A DNA stretch of 16,521 nucleotides from Glacieibacterium sp038211965 (lineage in GTDB: Bacteria > Pseudomonadota > Alphaproteobacteria > Sphingomonadales > Sphingomonadaceae), in contig JBBQVB010000050.1 of NCBI GenBank assembly GCA_038211965.1, forward strand, positions 1 to 16,521. The letters are read 5' to 3'. The notes below the pieces were generated by a model, which did not search any database, was not told the DNA's origin, and worked only from the letters and a program-made list of their open reading frames with translations. Below are positions 6,445 through 13,420 of this stretch, in pieces. A program made the translations under genes and the position numbers. Within the stretch, counting starts at the first letter, position 1; each line of letters starts with the position of its first letter.

Positions 6445-6458
6445 TGACGTTAACGTCA
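6445..6458. promoter_or_regulatory. Perfect 14-bp palindrome, candidate operator of the monooxygenase gene
   Basis: TGACGTTAACGTCA is perfectly self-complementary and lies 13-26 bp before the monooxygenase ATG, inside the 63-bp gap behind the symporter gene. Its length and symmetry fit a dimeric repressor or activator site. The ACGTTAACGT-type core resembles sites I recall for MerR-family LiuR-like or TetR-family regulators of acyl-CoA and branched-chain catabolism, but no regulator gene is present in the window. The site implies that the monooxygenase gene has its own control. Confidence 0.5.
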
Positions 6459-6495
6459 GGCAGCGTAGCGCGGGTTTGGAGCGCGCGAAAGGGCC

Positions 6496-7746
6496 CTACG
6501 CAGGCTCCGCCCCCGGCACCGGCACCTCCGCCAATTCCCATTTGCTCACCACCGCCGTCGCGATCGCATTGCCGATTACGTTGGTCGCGCTGCGCCCCAT
6601 GTCGAGGAAATGGTCGATGGCGAGGATCAGCAGCAGCCCCGCCTCCGGGATATTGAAGAACGGTAGCGTCGCGGCAATCACCACCAGCGACGCGCGCGGC
6701 ACGCCCGCGATGCCCTTCGAGGTGACCATCAGCAGGAGCAGCATGCCGATCTGCTGACCGAGGCTGAGCTCGATGCCGTACGCCTGTGCGATGAACAGCG
6801 ACGCGAAGCTGCAATACATCATCGACCCGTCGAGATTGAACGAATAGCCGAGCGGCAGCACGAAGCTCGCGATGCGCGGCGGCACCCCGAAGCGTTCGAG
6901 GGCTTCCAACAGCTTGGGATAGCTCGCCTCCGACGACGCGGTGGCGAAGGTGATCAGGAACGGCTCGCGGATCTCGGTCAGCAGGCGGCGGATGGCGGCG
7001 AAGCCGATGACGCTGCCGCCAGCGACGATCAGCAGCGTCCACAATATGCCGAGCGACAAATAGAAGCCGCCCATGAAGCGCGCGAAGGTGCCGATGATCG
7101 CCAGCCCCTCGACGGCGATCGACGACGCCACCGCCGCGAACACCGCGAACGGCGCGACGTTCATGACGTAGCCGGTGATCTTGAGCATCAGGTGGACGAG
7201 CGCGTCGAGGCCGCGCGTGATCGGTCGCCCCTGCTCGCCGATGGCGATCAGCCCAAGCCCGGCGAACATCGAGAAGACGACGATCTGCAGCACCTCGTTG
7301 TCGCTCATCGCCTCGAAGATCGAGCGCGGCACGACGTGGGTGACGAAGGTCTTGAGGTCGAAGCCGGTCTTCGCAACCCCCGATGCCGCGTCGGCGGCGG
7401 GCAGCGCGAGGCCGACGCCGCTGCCGGGGTGGAGCAAGGTCACCATCAGCAGCCCGAGGCTGAGCGACACGAGGCTGGCGACGACGAACCAGCCGATGGT
7501 GCGCCCGAACATCCGCCCGATCGCGGCCCCCGAGCCCATGTGCGCGATGCCGGTGGTCAGCGTCGCCAGCACCAGCGGCGCAATGATCATCTTGATCAGG
7601 CGGAGGAAGACATCGGTTATGATGCTCAGATAGCCCGCGATGGCCTTGGCGGCTTCCGGGCTGCCCGCATAGGCGTGGATCGCCCAGCCCGCGATGACGC
7701 CGAGCACGAGCGCTATTAGGATGTATCGGGTGAGGCGGTTGGGCAT
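6496..7746 (-). CDS. Dicarboxylate/amino acid:cation symporter (SDF family)
   Basis: A 416-residue inner-membrane transporter of the GltP/DctA (SDF, EAAT-fold) family, importing acidic amino acids or C4-dicarboxylates with protons or sodium. Eight membrane helices and two re-entrant loops are expected, and hydrophobic segments fill most of the length. Key motifs: the HP1 serine-rich loop TASSEA (269-274), the TM7 NLDGS (304-308, usually N-M/L-D-G-T), HP2 around TSKGIAGVP (342-350), and TM8 Asp378-HFL-Asp382-MG-Arg385-SAT-Asn389. The DxxxDMxR pattern is closer to the glutamate/aspartate branch, where the arginine binds the substrate side chain, than to DctA. It sits 83 bp after the Rieske gene and 63 bp before the monooxygenase gene, all on one strand. 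Exact substrate not determinable. Confidence 0.93.
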   Translation of the reverse strand: MPNRLTRYILIALVLGVIAGWAIHAYAGSPEAAKAIAGYLSIITDVFLRLIKMIIAPLVLATLTTGIAHMGSGAAIGRMFGRTIGWFVVASLVSLSLGLLMVTLLHPGSGVGLALPAADAASGVAKTGFDLKTFVTHVVPRSIFEAMSDNEVLQIVVFSMFAGLGLIAIGEQGRPITRGLDALVHLMLKITGYVMNVAPFAVFAAVASSIAVEGLAIIGTFARFMGGFYLSLGILWTLLIVAGGSVIGFAAIRRLLTEIREPFLITFATASSEASYPKLLEALERFGVPPRIASFVLPLGYSFNLDGSMMYCSFASLFIAQAYGIELSLGQQIGMLLLLMVTSKGIAGVPRASLVVIAATLPFFNIPEAGLLLILAIDHFLDMGRSATNVIGNAIATAVVSKWELAEVPVPGAEPA

Positions 7747-7829
7747 CTGCTCACGCTATGCGGTCATGCCGGCGGACGCCAGCATCCATCATCGGGCGCG
7801 CGGATAAGGGGCCGTCGGCGACGATCGGA

Positions 7830-8987
7830 TCAGGCGATCAACCCCTCGACCGTATCGTGGAACCGCTTCACCCCCTGCTCCAATCCCCCCAGCAGGACAT
7901 GGTCCACCGCACCCGATTCGAGCCCGCGCTGGCCGAGCGCGGCGGCACGGAAGTCTTCGCTGCCGAACACCCCTTGGTCGAGCAATTTCCAGCTGCGCGC
8001 CCAGTGGTCGGCCGCCTTGGGGGTCTGCGGCGGTTCGGCGATCAGCATGAAATCCTCGACGAGCGTGCGGTTCACGCTCTGCGGCATCAGCGTCATGATG
8101 TTGATATAGTCGGGCGACGCGACGATCACCGTTCCCGGCACGAGCTGGTACGCGAAGGTCACGCTACGGCGCAGCGCGCCCCAGTCGCTCCAGTCGACGC
8201 CCTCGAGCTTCTCGGCGCGCCCGACCGCCGAGCGCGCGTGCGGGCCGATCAGGTCGCCGGTGGTCACGCCGTCCTGGAAGAACTTGCCGATGGTGTCGGC
8301 GTGGAGGCGCGTGACGTGATAGCTTTCGAGGAAAGCATCCATGATCAGCTTCCAGTTCGACGCGACGTCGTGTGTCGCGCGCGCGTAGAGATGCTGGTCG
8401 GCCATCCCGAGCGCGTCGAAGTCGTCGGCCAGCGCGCCGGTCGCGAAGCTGAAATCATAGGTGCGCGTGCGGTCGAGGCCGACCCAGATCAGTCCGCCCG
8501 CTTCGCGGCTCGGCAGTTCGACGAGGCCGCGCGCGCCCTTGTCGAGATCGGGAAAGGTCTCGGGGCGCGGCAGGCCGGTCAGGCTGCCGTCGAGCTTGTA
8601 CGTCCACGCGTGATACGGGCAGACGAGGCGTGGGGCTTCGGTCGGCTCACTGGCCTCGACAAGCCGCGTGCCACGGTGACGGCAGACATTGAGGAAAGCG
8701 CGCAGCTTGCCCCGCGCATCGCGCGTCAGCAGGATCGGCACGCCGAACCCGTCGTGGGTAACGCTCATGCCCGGGCGCGGCAGCAGCGCCGATGGCGCGA
8801 CGGGGACGGGCATCGCCTCGAACAACCGTTCGCGCTCGCGGGCATAGCGTGCGGAGTCGGTGTAGGCAGCGGCGGGAATCGTCGAGATCACCGCGGGCGG
8901 CCGCTCCGCCAGTGCCCCGGCGGGAATCGCCTCGGCCAGTGCTTGCTGCCCCGGCGTCGGGCGGCGGAAGGGGGTGAGCGCGTTCAT
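7830..8987 (-). CDS. Rieske non-heme iron oxygenase, alpha subunit
   Basis: A 385-residue oxygenase component of an aromatic ring-hydroxylating or related Rieske oxygenase. The N-terminal Rieske domain carries Cys102-x-His104-RG and Cys123-PY-His126-AW, the ligands of the [2Fe-2S] cluster. The catalytic domain starts with NWKLIMDAFLESYH (211-224); His224 and His229 are the expected ferrous iron ligands, with Asp217 and Glu221 nearby in the normal places. Length and the single-subunit appearance fit alpha-only systems that include N-demethylases and betaine-type oxygenases as well as ring dioxygenases; I cannot choose between them. No beta subunit, ferredoxin or reductase gene is adjacent, so electron donors must be encoded elsewhere. 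It is first in the minus-strand run and divergent from vapBC. Confidence 0.92.
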   Translation of the reverse strand: MNALTPFRRPTPGQQALAEAIPAGALAERPPAVISTIPAAAYTDSARYARERERLFEAMPVPVAPSALLPRPGMSVTHDGFGVPILLTRDARGKLRAFLNVCRHRGTRLVEASEPTEAPRLVCPYHAWTYKLDGSLTGLPRPETFPDLDKGARGLVELPSREAGGLIWVGLDRTRTYDFSFATGALADDFDALGMADQHLYARATHDVASNWKLIMDAFLESYHVTRLHADTIGKFFQDGVTTGDLIGPHARSAVGRAEKLEGVDWSDWGALRRSVTFAYQLVPGTVIVASPDYINIMTLMPQSVNRTLVEDFMLIAEPPQTPKAADHWARSWKLLDQGVFGSEDFRAAALGQRGLESGAVDHVLLGGLEQGVKRFHDTVEGLIA

Positions 8988-9032
8988 GGCACCCAGCTTA
9001 CGCCGTTTCGGTGTACCGGCAACTGGCCACGA

Positions 9033-9061
9033 TTGACGACGCTTCGCGAATTATCTAGATG
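9033..9061 (+). promoter_or_regulatory. Candidate vapBC promoter with embedded palindromes
   Basis: TTGACG (9033-9038) and TAGATG (9056-9061) are separated by 17 bp, giving a plausible sigma-70 pair (5/6 and about 4/6 to consensus). TTCGCGAA (9043-9050) lies between the boxes, and ATCTAGAT (9053-9060) overlaps the -10; both are perfect palindromes. Such placement suits autorepression by the VapB/VapBC complex. Transcription would start near 9068, which favours the antitoxin start at 9081. Confidence 0.45.
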
Positions 9062-9080
9062 CGTGATGTTTGATGCGGAG

Positions 9081-9314
9081 ATGCGCGTGCGCACGACAAT
9101 CGACCTGGACGACGATGTCATGCTCGCCAGTCGCGACATTGCCGCCCGAAGCCGGACGACGATCGGCGCGGTCGTTTCGAGTTTGCTGCGCAAGGCGCTC
9201 AAGGAGACCGCGTCCGACTCCGACGACGGGTTCGTGGGCCTTCCGAAACGTGGTCTGGCACGACCAATTACCGTCGAGTTCGTCAATCGGCTGCGTGAAG
9301 AACTCGACACTTGA
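9081..9314 (+). CDS. VapB-type ribbon-helix-helix antitoxin
   Basis: A 77-residue antitoxin of a type II toxin-antitoxin pair. The N-terminus MRVRTTIDLDDDVM is the ribbon-helix-helix DNA-binding strand, followed by two helices (to about residue 45). The C-terminal part with GLPKRG and VTVEFVNRLREEL-like text (ARPITVEFVNRLREELDT) is the expected toxin-binding tail. In this role it neutralises VapC and represses the operon. An in-frame ATG at 9066 adds five residues (MFDAE); 9081 is preferred because antitoxins of this type begin at MRTTxDLDDD and because the likely transcription start lies at about 9068. GGAG immediately abuts ATG 9081, so spacing is poor and the start is uncertain. The TGA stop overlaps the TTG start of vapC. 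Confidence 0.82.
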   Translation: MRVRTTIDLDDDVMLASRDIAARSRTTIGAVVSSLLRKALKETASDSDDGFVGLPKRGLARPITVEFVNRLREELDT

Positions 9315-9742
9315 CGTATCTACTCGATGTCAGCGTTCTGGTCGCGCTATTCGACCAGGAACACGTCAATTGCAGTCTTGCACGCGATTGGTTCAAGCGG
9401 CTCGACGGCGGCGATTGGGCAACGTGTCCGATCACCGAAAACGGCGTGCTGCGGATCATGGGCTGCCGCAGCTATCCGGGATCGCCGGGCAGTCCCGCCG
9501 CCGTTGCGGTCTTCCTCGCCGCCCTGGTCGCGCGCGGCGGCCATGTCTTCTGGCCCGACTCGATCAGTCTCCGCGATGCCGGCGCCGTCCTGCCCGACCG
9601 GCTGCTGTCTTCGGCGCAGTTGACCGATACCTACCTGCTTGCCCTCGCGGGCCGCAACGGCGGCAAGCTGGCCACCCTCGACCGCCGGATCGCCGTCGCG
9701 GCCGTTCCGGATGGTGCCCGCCACCTTCACCTCATTGAATGA
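9311..9742 (+). CDS. vapC: VapC-type PIN-domain ribonuclease toxin
   Basis: A 143-residue PIN-domain toxin, expected to be a magnesium-dependent endoribonuclease acting on tRNA or rRNA when free of antitoxin. The acidic active-site residues are all present: Asp6 (YLLDVSVLVAL), Glu43 (ITENGVLRI), Asp106 (LTDTYLLALA) and Asp124 (ATLDRRI). The WATCPITENGVLRIM block is typical of one VapC clade. The only start compatible with MTYLLD is TTG at 9311; it overlaps the antitoxin stop as TTGA, so translation is probably coupled to, and weaker than, the antitoxin. The catalytic set is intact, so it should be active. The AmpG-like gene begins only 16 bp downstream. Confidence 0.88.
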   Translation: MTYLLDVSVLVALFDQEHVNCSLARDWFKRLDGGDWATCPITENGVLRIMGCRSYPGSPGSPAAVAVFLAALVARGGHVFWPDSISLRDAGAVLPDRLLSSAQLTDTYLLALAGRNGGKLATLDRRIAVAAVPDGARHLHLIE

Positions 9743-9758
9743 TCGGACCTTACCGCAG

Positions 9759-11090
9759 ATGACCGCCGCCGTCCCCGCCTGGCGCGCCGCGCTGCCCGCT
9801 GCGATCCGGCCCTATGCCGAGCCTGCGCCGCTCGCCGCGCTGGCGCTCGGGGTGTCGTCGGGGTTTCCGTTCACGATGATCGCGGCGACGTTGACGACGC
9901 GGCTGGCGCAGTCGGGGATCGACAAGAAATCGGTCACGGCGTTCGCCCTCGCCTTCCTGCTCTACAATCTCAAGTTCCTCTGGGCGCCGCTGGTCGACCG
10001 TGCGCCCGTCCCGTGGCTCAGCCGTGCGGTCGGGCAGCGGCGCGCCTGGCTGCTCGCGGTCGGCAGCCTGGTCATCGTCGCGGTGATCTGCCTCGGCCTC
10101 GTCGATCCCAAAACTTCTCTTGGGCTGACCGTCGCCGCCACGCTGTTCGTGGCATTCGCCGGCGCGACCTTCGACATCGTCATCGACGGCTACCGCATCG
10201 AACTGCTCGACAAGCATCAGCTCGGGGTCGGCTCGGGCATGTCGCAGTACGGTTGGCGCATCGGCTCGACGCTCGCCGCGGGGCTGGCGCTGTTCCTCGC
10301 GTCGCGGATCGGCTGGAACCTCGCCTATGTCACCTGCGCGGTGTTCGCGCTGCCCGCGATGCTGGCGGGGATCGTCATGGGTGAGCCTGCGCGCGCGCCC
10401 GAGCCGACCGACCCGCACGCGCCGCGCGGCCTCGCGGCGCTGCGCCTCGCGGTGTTCGGCCCGCTTGCCGACTTTTTCACGCGGCAGGGCGCGTGGATCG
10501 TCCTCGCCTTCATCCTCGTCCACAAGATCGGCGACACGCTCGCCAATCTCACCGTCCGGCTGCTCTTCAACGACCTCAAATTTTCGAATGACGAGATCGC
10601 GCTGTTCGATGTCGGCACCGGCGCGGTCGCCTTTCTCGTCGGGATCTTCGTCGGCGGCATCCTCTACAGCCGGTTCGGCATGAAGCGCGCGGTGCTGGTC
10701 AGCCTGATCCTGATGGGTGTCTCGAACCTCAGCTTTGCGGCGCTCGCGGCGACCGGGCACTCGGTGGCGCTGCTCGGTTTCACGATGGGTTTCGAGAATT
10801 TCTGCAGCGGAATCGGCGGCGTCGCGGTCGTCGCCTACCTGTCGGCGCTGTGCAATCTGCGCTTCACCGCGACGCAGTTCGCGCTGCTGTCGGCGGCCGC
10901 CTCGGTGCTCGGGCGCTTCATCCAGGGTACGACGACGGGCGCGATGATCGAGCACCTCGGCTTCGTCGACTTTTACCTGCTGACCACCGCGGCCGCACTG
11001 CCGGGCATCCTGATCTACCTCTACATGCTCCGTGCCGGCCTTGCCGACGTGTCCGATGACGACGGGCTTGAAACCAAAGCGACACTGTAA
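9759..11090 (+). CDS. AmpG-like MFS permease
   Basis: A 443-residue inner-membrane protein of the AmpG branch of the major facilitator superfamily; characterised AmpG imports anhydromuropeptides (GlcNAc-anhMurNAc peptides) for cell-wall recycling. About 12 hydrophobic segments are visible. AmpG-like features are ALGVSSGFPFTM (29-40), NLKFLWAPLVDR (70-81), GQRRAWLL (92-99) and ATFDIVIDGYRIELL (136-150). The same MFS subgroup includes acetyl-CoA-type transporters and siderophore or folate-like permeases, so the cell-wall substrate is an inference. ATG 9759 is chosen as the first start beyond vapC that leaves a short N-terminal tail. No good ribosome binding site is seen; being 16 bp after vapC it may be read from the vapBC transcript. 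The protein ends with a short acidic tail. Confidence 0.85.
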   Translation: MTAAVPAWRAALPAAIRPYAEPAPLAALALGVSSGFPFTMIAATLTTRLAQSGIDKKSVTAFALAFLLYNLKFLWAPLVDRAPVPWLSRAVGQRRAWLLAVGSLVIVAVICLGLVDPKTSLGLTVAATLFVAFAGATFDIVIDGYRIELLDKHQLGVGSGMSQYGWRIGSTLAAGLALFLASRIGWNLAYVTCAVFALPAMLAGIVMGEPARAPEPTDPHAPRGLAALRLAVFGPLADFFTRQGAWIVLAFILVHKIGDTLANLTVRLLFNDLKFSNDEIALFDVGTGAVAFLVGIFVGGILYSRFGMKRAVLVSLILMGVSNLSFAALAATGHSVALLGFTMGFENFCSGIGGVAVVAYLSALCNLRFTATQFALLSAAASVLGRFIQGTTTGAMIEHLGFVDFYLLTTAAALPGILIYLYMLRAGLADVSDDDGLETKATL

Positions 11091-11142
11091 CAAATCTCGT
11101 CTAGGCGCTGTCACAATTGCTGCGGGGCGGTTGGAGCGGGTC

Positions 11143-11991
11143 ATGGGTTTATCGATGCGCCGGGCAACGGCGGTGCCCGCCGACTGGCTGGCGGCGACGC
11201 CGTATATTCATCGCTCGGGGCAGCTCGACGTGCGGCTGGCGACGTCGGAGGAGGAAATCGCCGCCGCGCAGGCGCTGCGCTACGAGATTTTCTACGACGA
11301 GATGGGGGCTGCCCCGGCGCGCCATATGCTGGCGTCGAAGCGTGACATCGACGATTACGACGCGGTTTGCGATCACCTGCTCGTCATCGACCATGGGCAG
11401 AACGGCAAACCGCACGTCGTCGGCACCTACCGCCTGCTGCGCCAGGTCGTCGCGCAGATGAACCGCGGTTTCTATTCGGCGGGCGAATACGACCTCGCGC
11501 CACTGATCGAGACGTCGAAGACCAGTGGGCAGTTGCTCGAACTGGGGCGCAGCTGCGTCGCGCCCGATTATCGCAACAACACCACAATCACCCTCTTGTG
11601 GCGCGGCATCGCGAGCTACCTCCAGACCCACAGCATCGGCCATATGTTCGGTTGCGCGTCGCTGCACGGCTGCGATCCAGCGGTCCATGCCGCCGAGCTA
11701 AGCTATCTCTACCAGCATCACCTCGCGCCGCCGGAGCTGCGCGCCCGCGCGCTCCCCGAGCATTATGTGCCGATGGATGTGCTGACCGCCGACCGCTTCG
11801 ATGCGCGTGCCGCGTCGAAGGCACTGCCGCCGCTGGTCAAGGGCTACCTCCGCGTCGGCGCGAAGATCGGCGACGGCGCGTTTTGCGACGCCCAGTTCAA
11901 CACCACCGACGTGTTCGTCGTGATGCCCGTCGAACGCATCACCGCGCGCTATGCGGGGCGCTTCGTGGTTGGGGCGAACGACACGCAGTAG
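11143..11991 (+). CDS. OlsB-like GNAT-fold N-acyltransferase
   Basis: A 282-residue protein of the GNAT-fold acyltransferase group that includes OlsB, which transfers a 3-hydroxyacyl chain from acyl-ACP to the alpha-amino group of ornithine as the first step of ornithine lipid synthesis. Matching patterns are QALRYEIFYDEMGA (43-56), the core LELGRSCVAPDYRN (132-145), MFGCASLHG (168-176), and the C-terminal LPPLVKGYLRVGAKIGDGAF (228-247) with FNTTDVFVVMP (252-262). OlsA or other PlsC-type O-acyltransferase is absent nearby, and no lysine- or glycine-lipid partner is seen, so the acceptor amino acid is uncertain. ATG 11143 has GGAG at 11133-11136; ATG 11155 is an alternative. It follows ampG-like by 52 bp on the same strand and converges on folC. 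Confidence 0.78.
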   Translation: MGLSMRRATAVPADWLAATPYIHRSGQLDVRLATSEEEIAAAQALRYEIFYDEMGAAPARHMLASKRDIDDYDAVCDHLLVIDHGQNGKPHVVGTYRLLRQVVAQMNRGFYSAGEYDLAPLIETSKTSGQLLELGRSCVAPDYRNNTTITLLWRGIASYLQTHSIGHMFGCASLHGCDPAVHAAELSYLYQHHLAPPELRARALPEHYVPMDVLTADRFDARAASKALPPLVKGYLRVGAKIGDGAFCDAQFNTTDVFVVMPVERITARYAGRFVVGANDTQ

Positions 11992-11997
11992 GCGGTC

Positions 11998-12019
11998 GGG
12001 CGACGGGAGTCAGTCGCCC
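11998..12019. terminator. Short stem-loop between convergent OlsB-like gene and folC
   Basis: GGGCGAC (11998-12004) pairs with GTCGCCC (12013-12019) across an 8-nt loop, just after the acyltransferase stop. There is no T-run, so Rho-independent termination is doubtful. It lies in the 102-bp convergent gap, which otherwise contains an in-frame extension of folC. Confidence 0.3.
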
Positions 12020-12093
12020 ACGACCTGCACGACATCGCGTTGCGACTTCACCGGCAATCGCTCGATCTCCGGGGTACGGCGCGCTGTCAGCTC

Positions 12094-13419
12094 TCAGCCT
12101 GCGTCCTGACCGTTCGCCTGCAGCACACCGCCCGCGAGGTAGAGCGAGCCCGCCACCAGCACGACCGGTGGGCGCGCACGGTCGCTGCTCTTCGCGATTT
12201 CGGCGATGGCGGCCTCGACACTCGCAGCGATAACGCCCGGCACGCCCGCAGTCTCCTTGGCCAGCCGCGCGAGGTCCGCGGGGGCATGGTGGGCGTGGCC
12301 CGGTATCGGTACCGCATAGACCGCCGTGGCGCGGCCCGCGAAGGGCTTGAAGAAGCCACCCGCGTCCTTGGCCGCCAGCAGCCCCGAGACGAGGTAGAAC
12401 GGCCGCTCGCTCAGCGGGTGACTGCGAAAGGCGTCGGCAATCGCGCGCGCCGCTGCCGGATTATGCCCGCCGTCGAGCCAGATTTCGCTCCCCGGTGGCA
12501 GCTTGACAACGAGTGGTCCCGGCTCGAGGCGTTGCAGCCGCGCCGGCCACTCCGCCCACCCCATGCCCGCCCGCAGCGCCGCGTCGGGCACCGGCAGCGC
12601 GTTCTGGTGGCGCAGCATGGCGACCGCGAGCGCCGCGTTGTCGAGCTGGTGCGCGCCCGCGAGACGCGGCAGCGGCAGGCTGAGCTTGCCGTAGAGGTCG
12701 CGGTAGTGGAGCGCCCCCTCGTACAGCGCCGCGTCCCAGTCGGGCCCGCGCTCGACGAGCTTCGCCCCCGCCAGCCCCGCGACCTCGGCGATCCGCGCGG
12801 CGACGGTGCGCGGGTATTTCGACGTGACCAATGGCCGCCCGCGCTTGGCGATGGCGGCCTTTTCGCCCGCGATGTCGAGGATCGAATTGCCCAGCCACTG
12901 CTGATGGTCGAGGCCGAGCTGCGCGATGCCGGCGACGACGGGCATGACGACGTTGGTCGCGTCGAGCCGACCCCCCATGCCGACCTCGACGATGCACGCG
13001 TCGGCAGGCGTCCGTGCGAAAGCAAGGAACGCCACCGCCGTCGTCAGCTCGAAAAAGGTGATGCGCCCGCCGCCGTTGACCGCGAGCACGTCGGACATCT
13101 GCCGGGTCAGAGCGGCGTCGTCGATGACCTGTCCGGCAACCCGGATACGCTCGTTGAAACGGATCAGATGCGGCGAGGTATAGCTGTGGACGCGCCGCCC
13201 CGACGCTTCGAGACAGGCGCGCAGGAACGCCGCCGTCGAGCCCTTGCCGTTGGTTCCGGCGACGTGGAACACCGGCGGCAGCTTCTGGTGCGGGTTGCCG
13301 AGCCGCTGGAGCAGGCGTTGGAGCCGGTCGAGCCCGAGGTCCATCGTCTGCTCGTGCAGCGCGAAGGCGGCGGCAAGCAGCGCGTCGAGGACGGGGTCGG
13401 TCGCACGAGCCGCTTCCAT
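12094..13419 (-). CDS. folC: Bifunctional folylpolyglutamate / dihydrofolate synthase
   Basis: A 441-residue cytosolic Mur-ligase-fold enzyme that adds glutamate to dihydropteroate and extends folate polyglutamate tails using ATP. Motifs: the P-loop AGTNGKGS (54-61), TSPHLIRFNERI (81-92), ELTTAVAFLAF in the middle of the central domain, EVGMGGRLDATN (Mg and ligand region), and DGGHNPAA at the start of the C-terminal domain. ATG 13419 lies 1 nt after the accD stop (TGA-C-ATG on the minus strand), so translation is almost certainly coupled. A longer open frame extends upstream into accD in another frame and is a shadow. After its TGA the same frame stays open for a further 27 codons, noted separately. 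Last gene of the trp-acc-fol run. Confidence 0.95.
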   Translation of the reverse strand: MEAARATDPVLDALLAAAFALHEQTMDLGLDRLQRLLQRLGNPHQKLPPVFHVAGTNGKGSTAAFLRACLEASGRRVHSYTSPHLIRFNERIRVAGQVIDDAALTRQMSDVLAVNGGGRITFFELTTAVAFLAFARTPADACIVEVGMGGRLDATNVVMPVVAGIAQLGLDHQQWLGNSILDIAGEKAAIAKRGRPLVTSKYPRTVAARIAEVAGLAGAKLVERGPDWDAALYEGALHYRDLYGKLSLPLPRLAGAHQLDNAALAVAMLRHQNALPVPDAALRAGMGWAEWPARLQRLEPGPLVVKLPPGSEIWLDGGHNPAAARAIADAFRSHPLSERPFYLVSGLLAAKDAGGFFKPFAGRATAVYAVPIPGHAHHAPADLARLAKETAGVPGVIAASVEAAIAEIAKSSDRARPPVVLVAGSLYLAGGVLQANGQDAG

Positions 13420-13420
13420 G

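Noticed and set aside
4951..8987. Complete aromatic degradation operon
   Set aside because: No beta subunit, ferredoxin, reductase, dehydrogenase or ring-cleavage enzyme is present, so only an oxygenase, a transporter and a monooxygenase can be claimed.
7758..9314. Long plus-strand open frame (518 codons) running antisense to the Rieske gene and into vapB
   Set aside because: The first 1300 bp are arginine- and alanine-rich text opposite a clear Rieske oxygenase; only the last part, the VapB antitoxin, is protein-like. The join is a GC-rich shadow.
9750..11144. 464-codon minus-strand open frame opposite the AmpG-like gene
   Set aside because: Highly charged repetitive composition typical of antisense of a hydrophobic membrane protein.
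9311..11991. vapBC, permease and acyltransferase considered as a defence or signalling island
   Set aside because: Each gene has an ordinary explanation, and no effector, nuclease or sensor partner beyond VapC is seen. The linkage is kept only as a modest finding.
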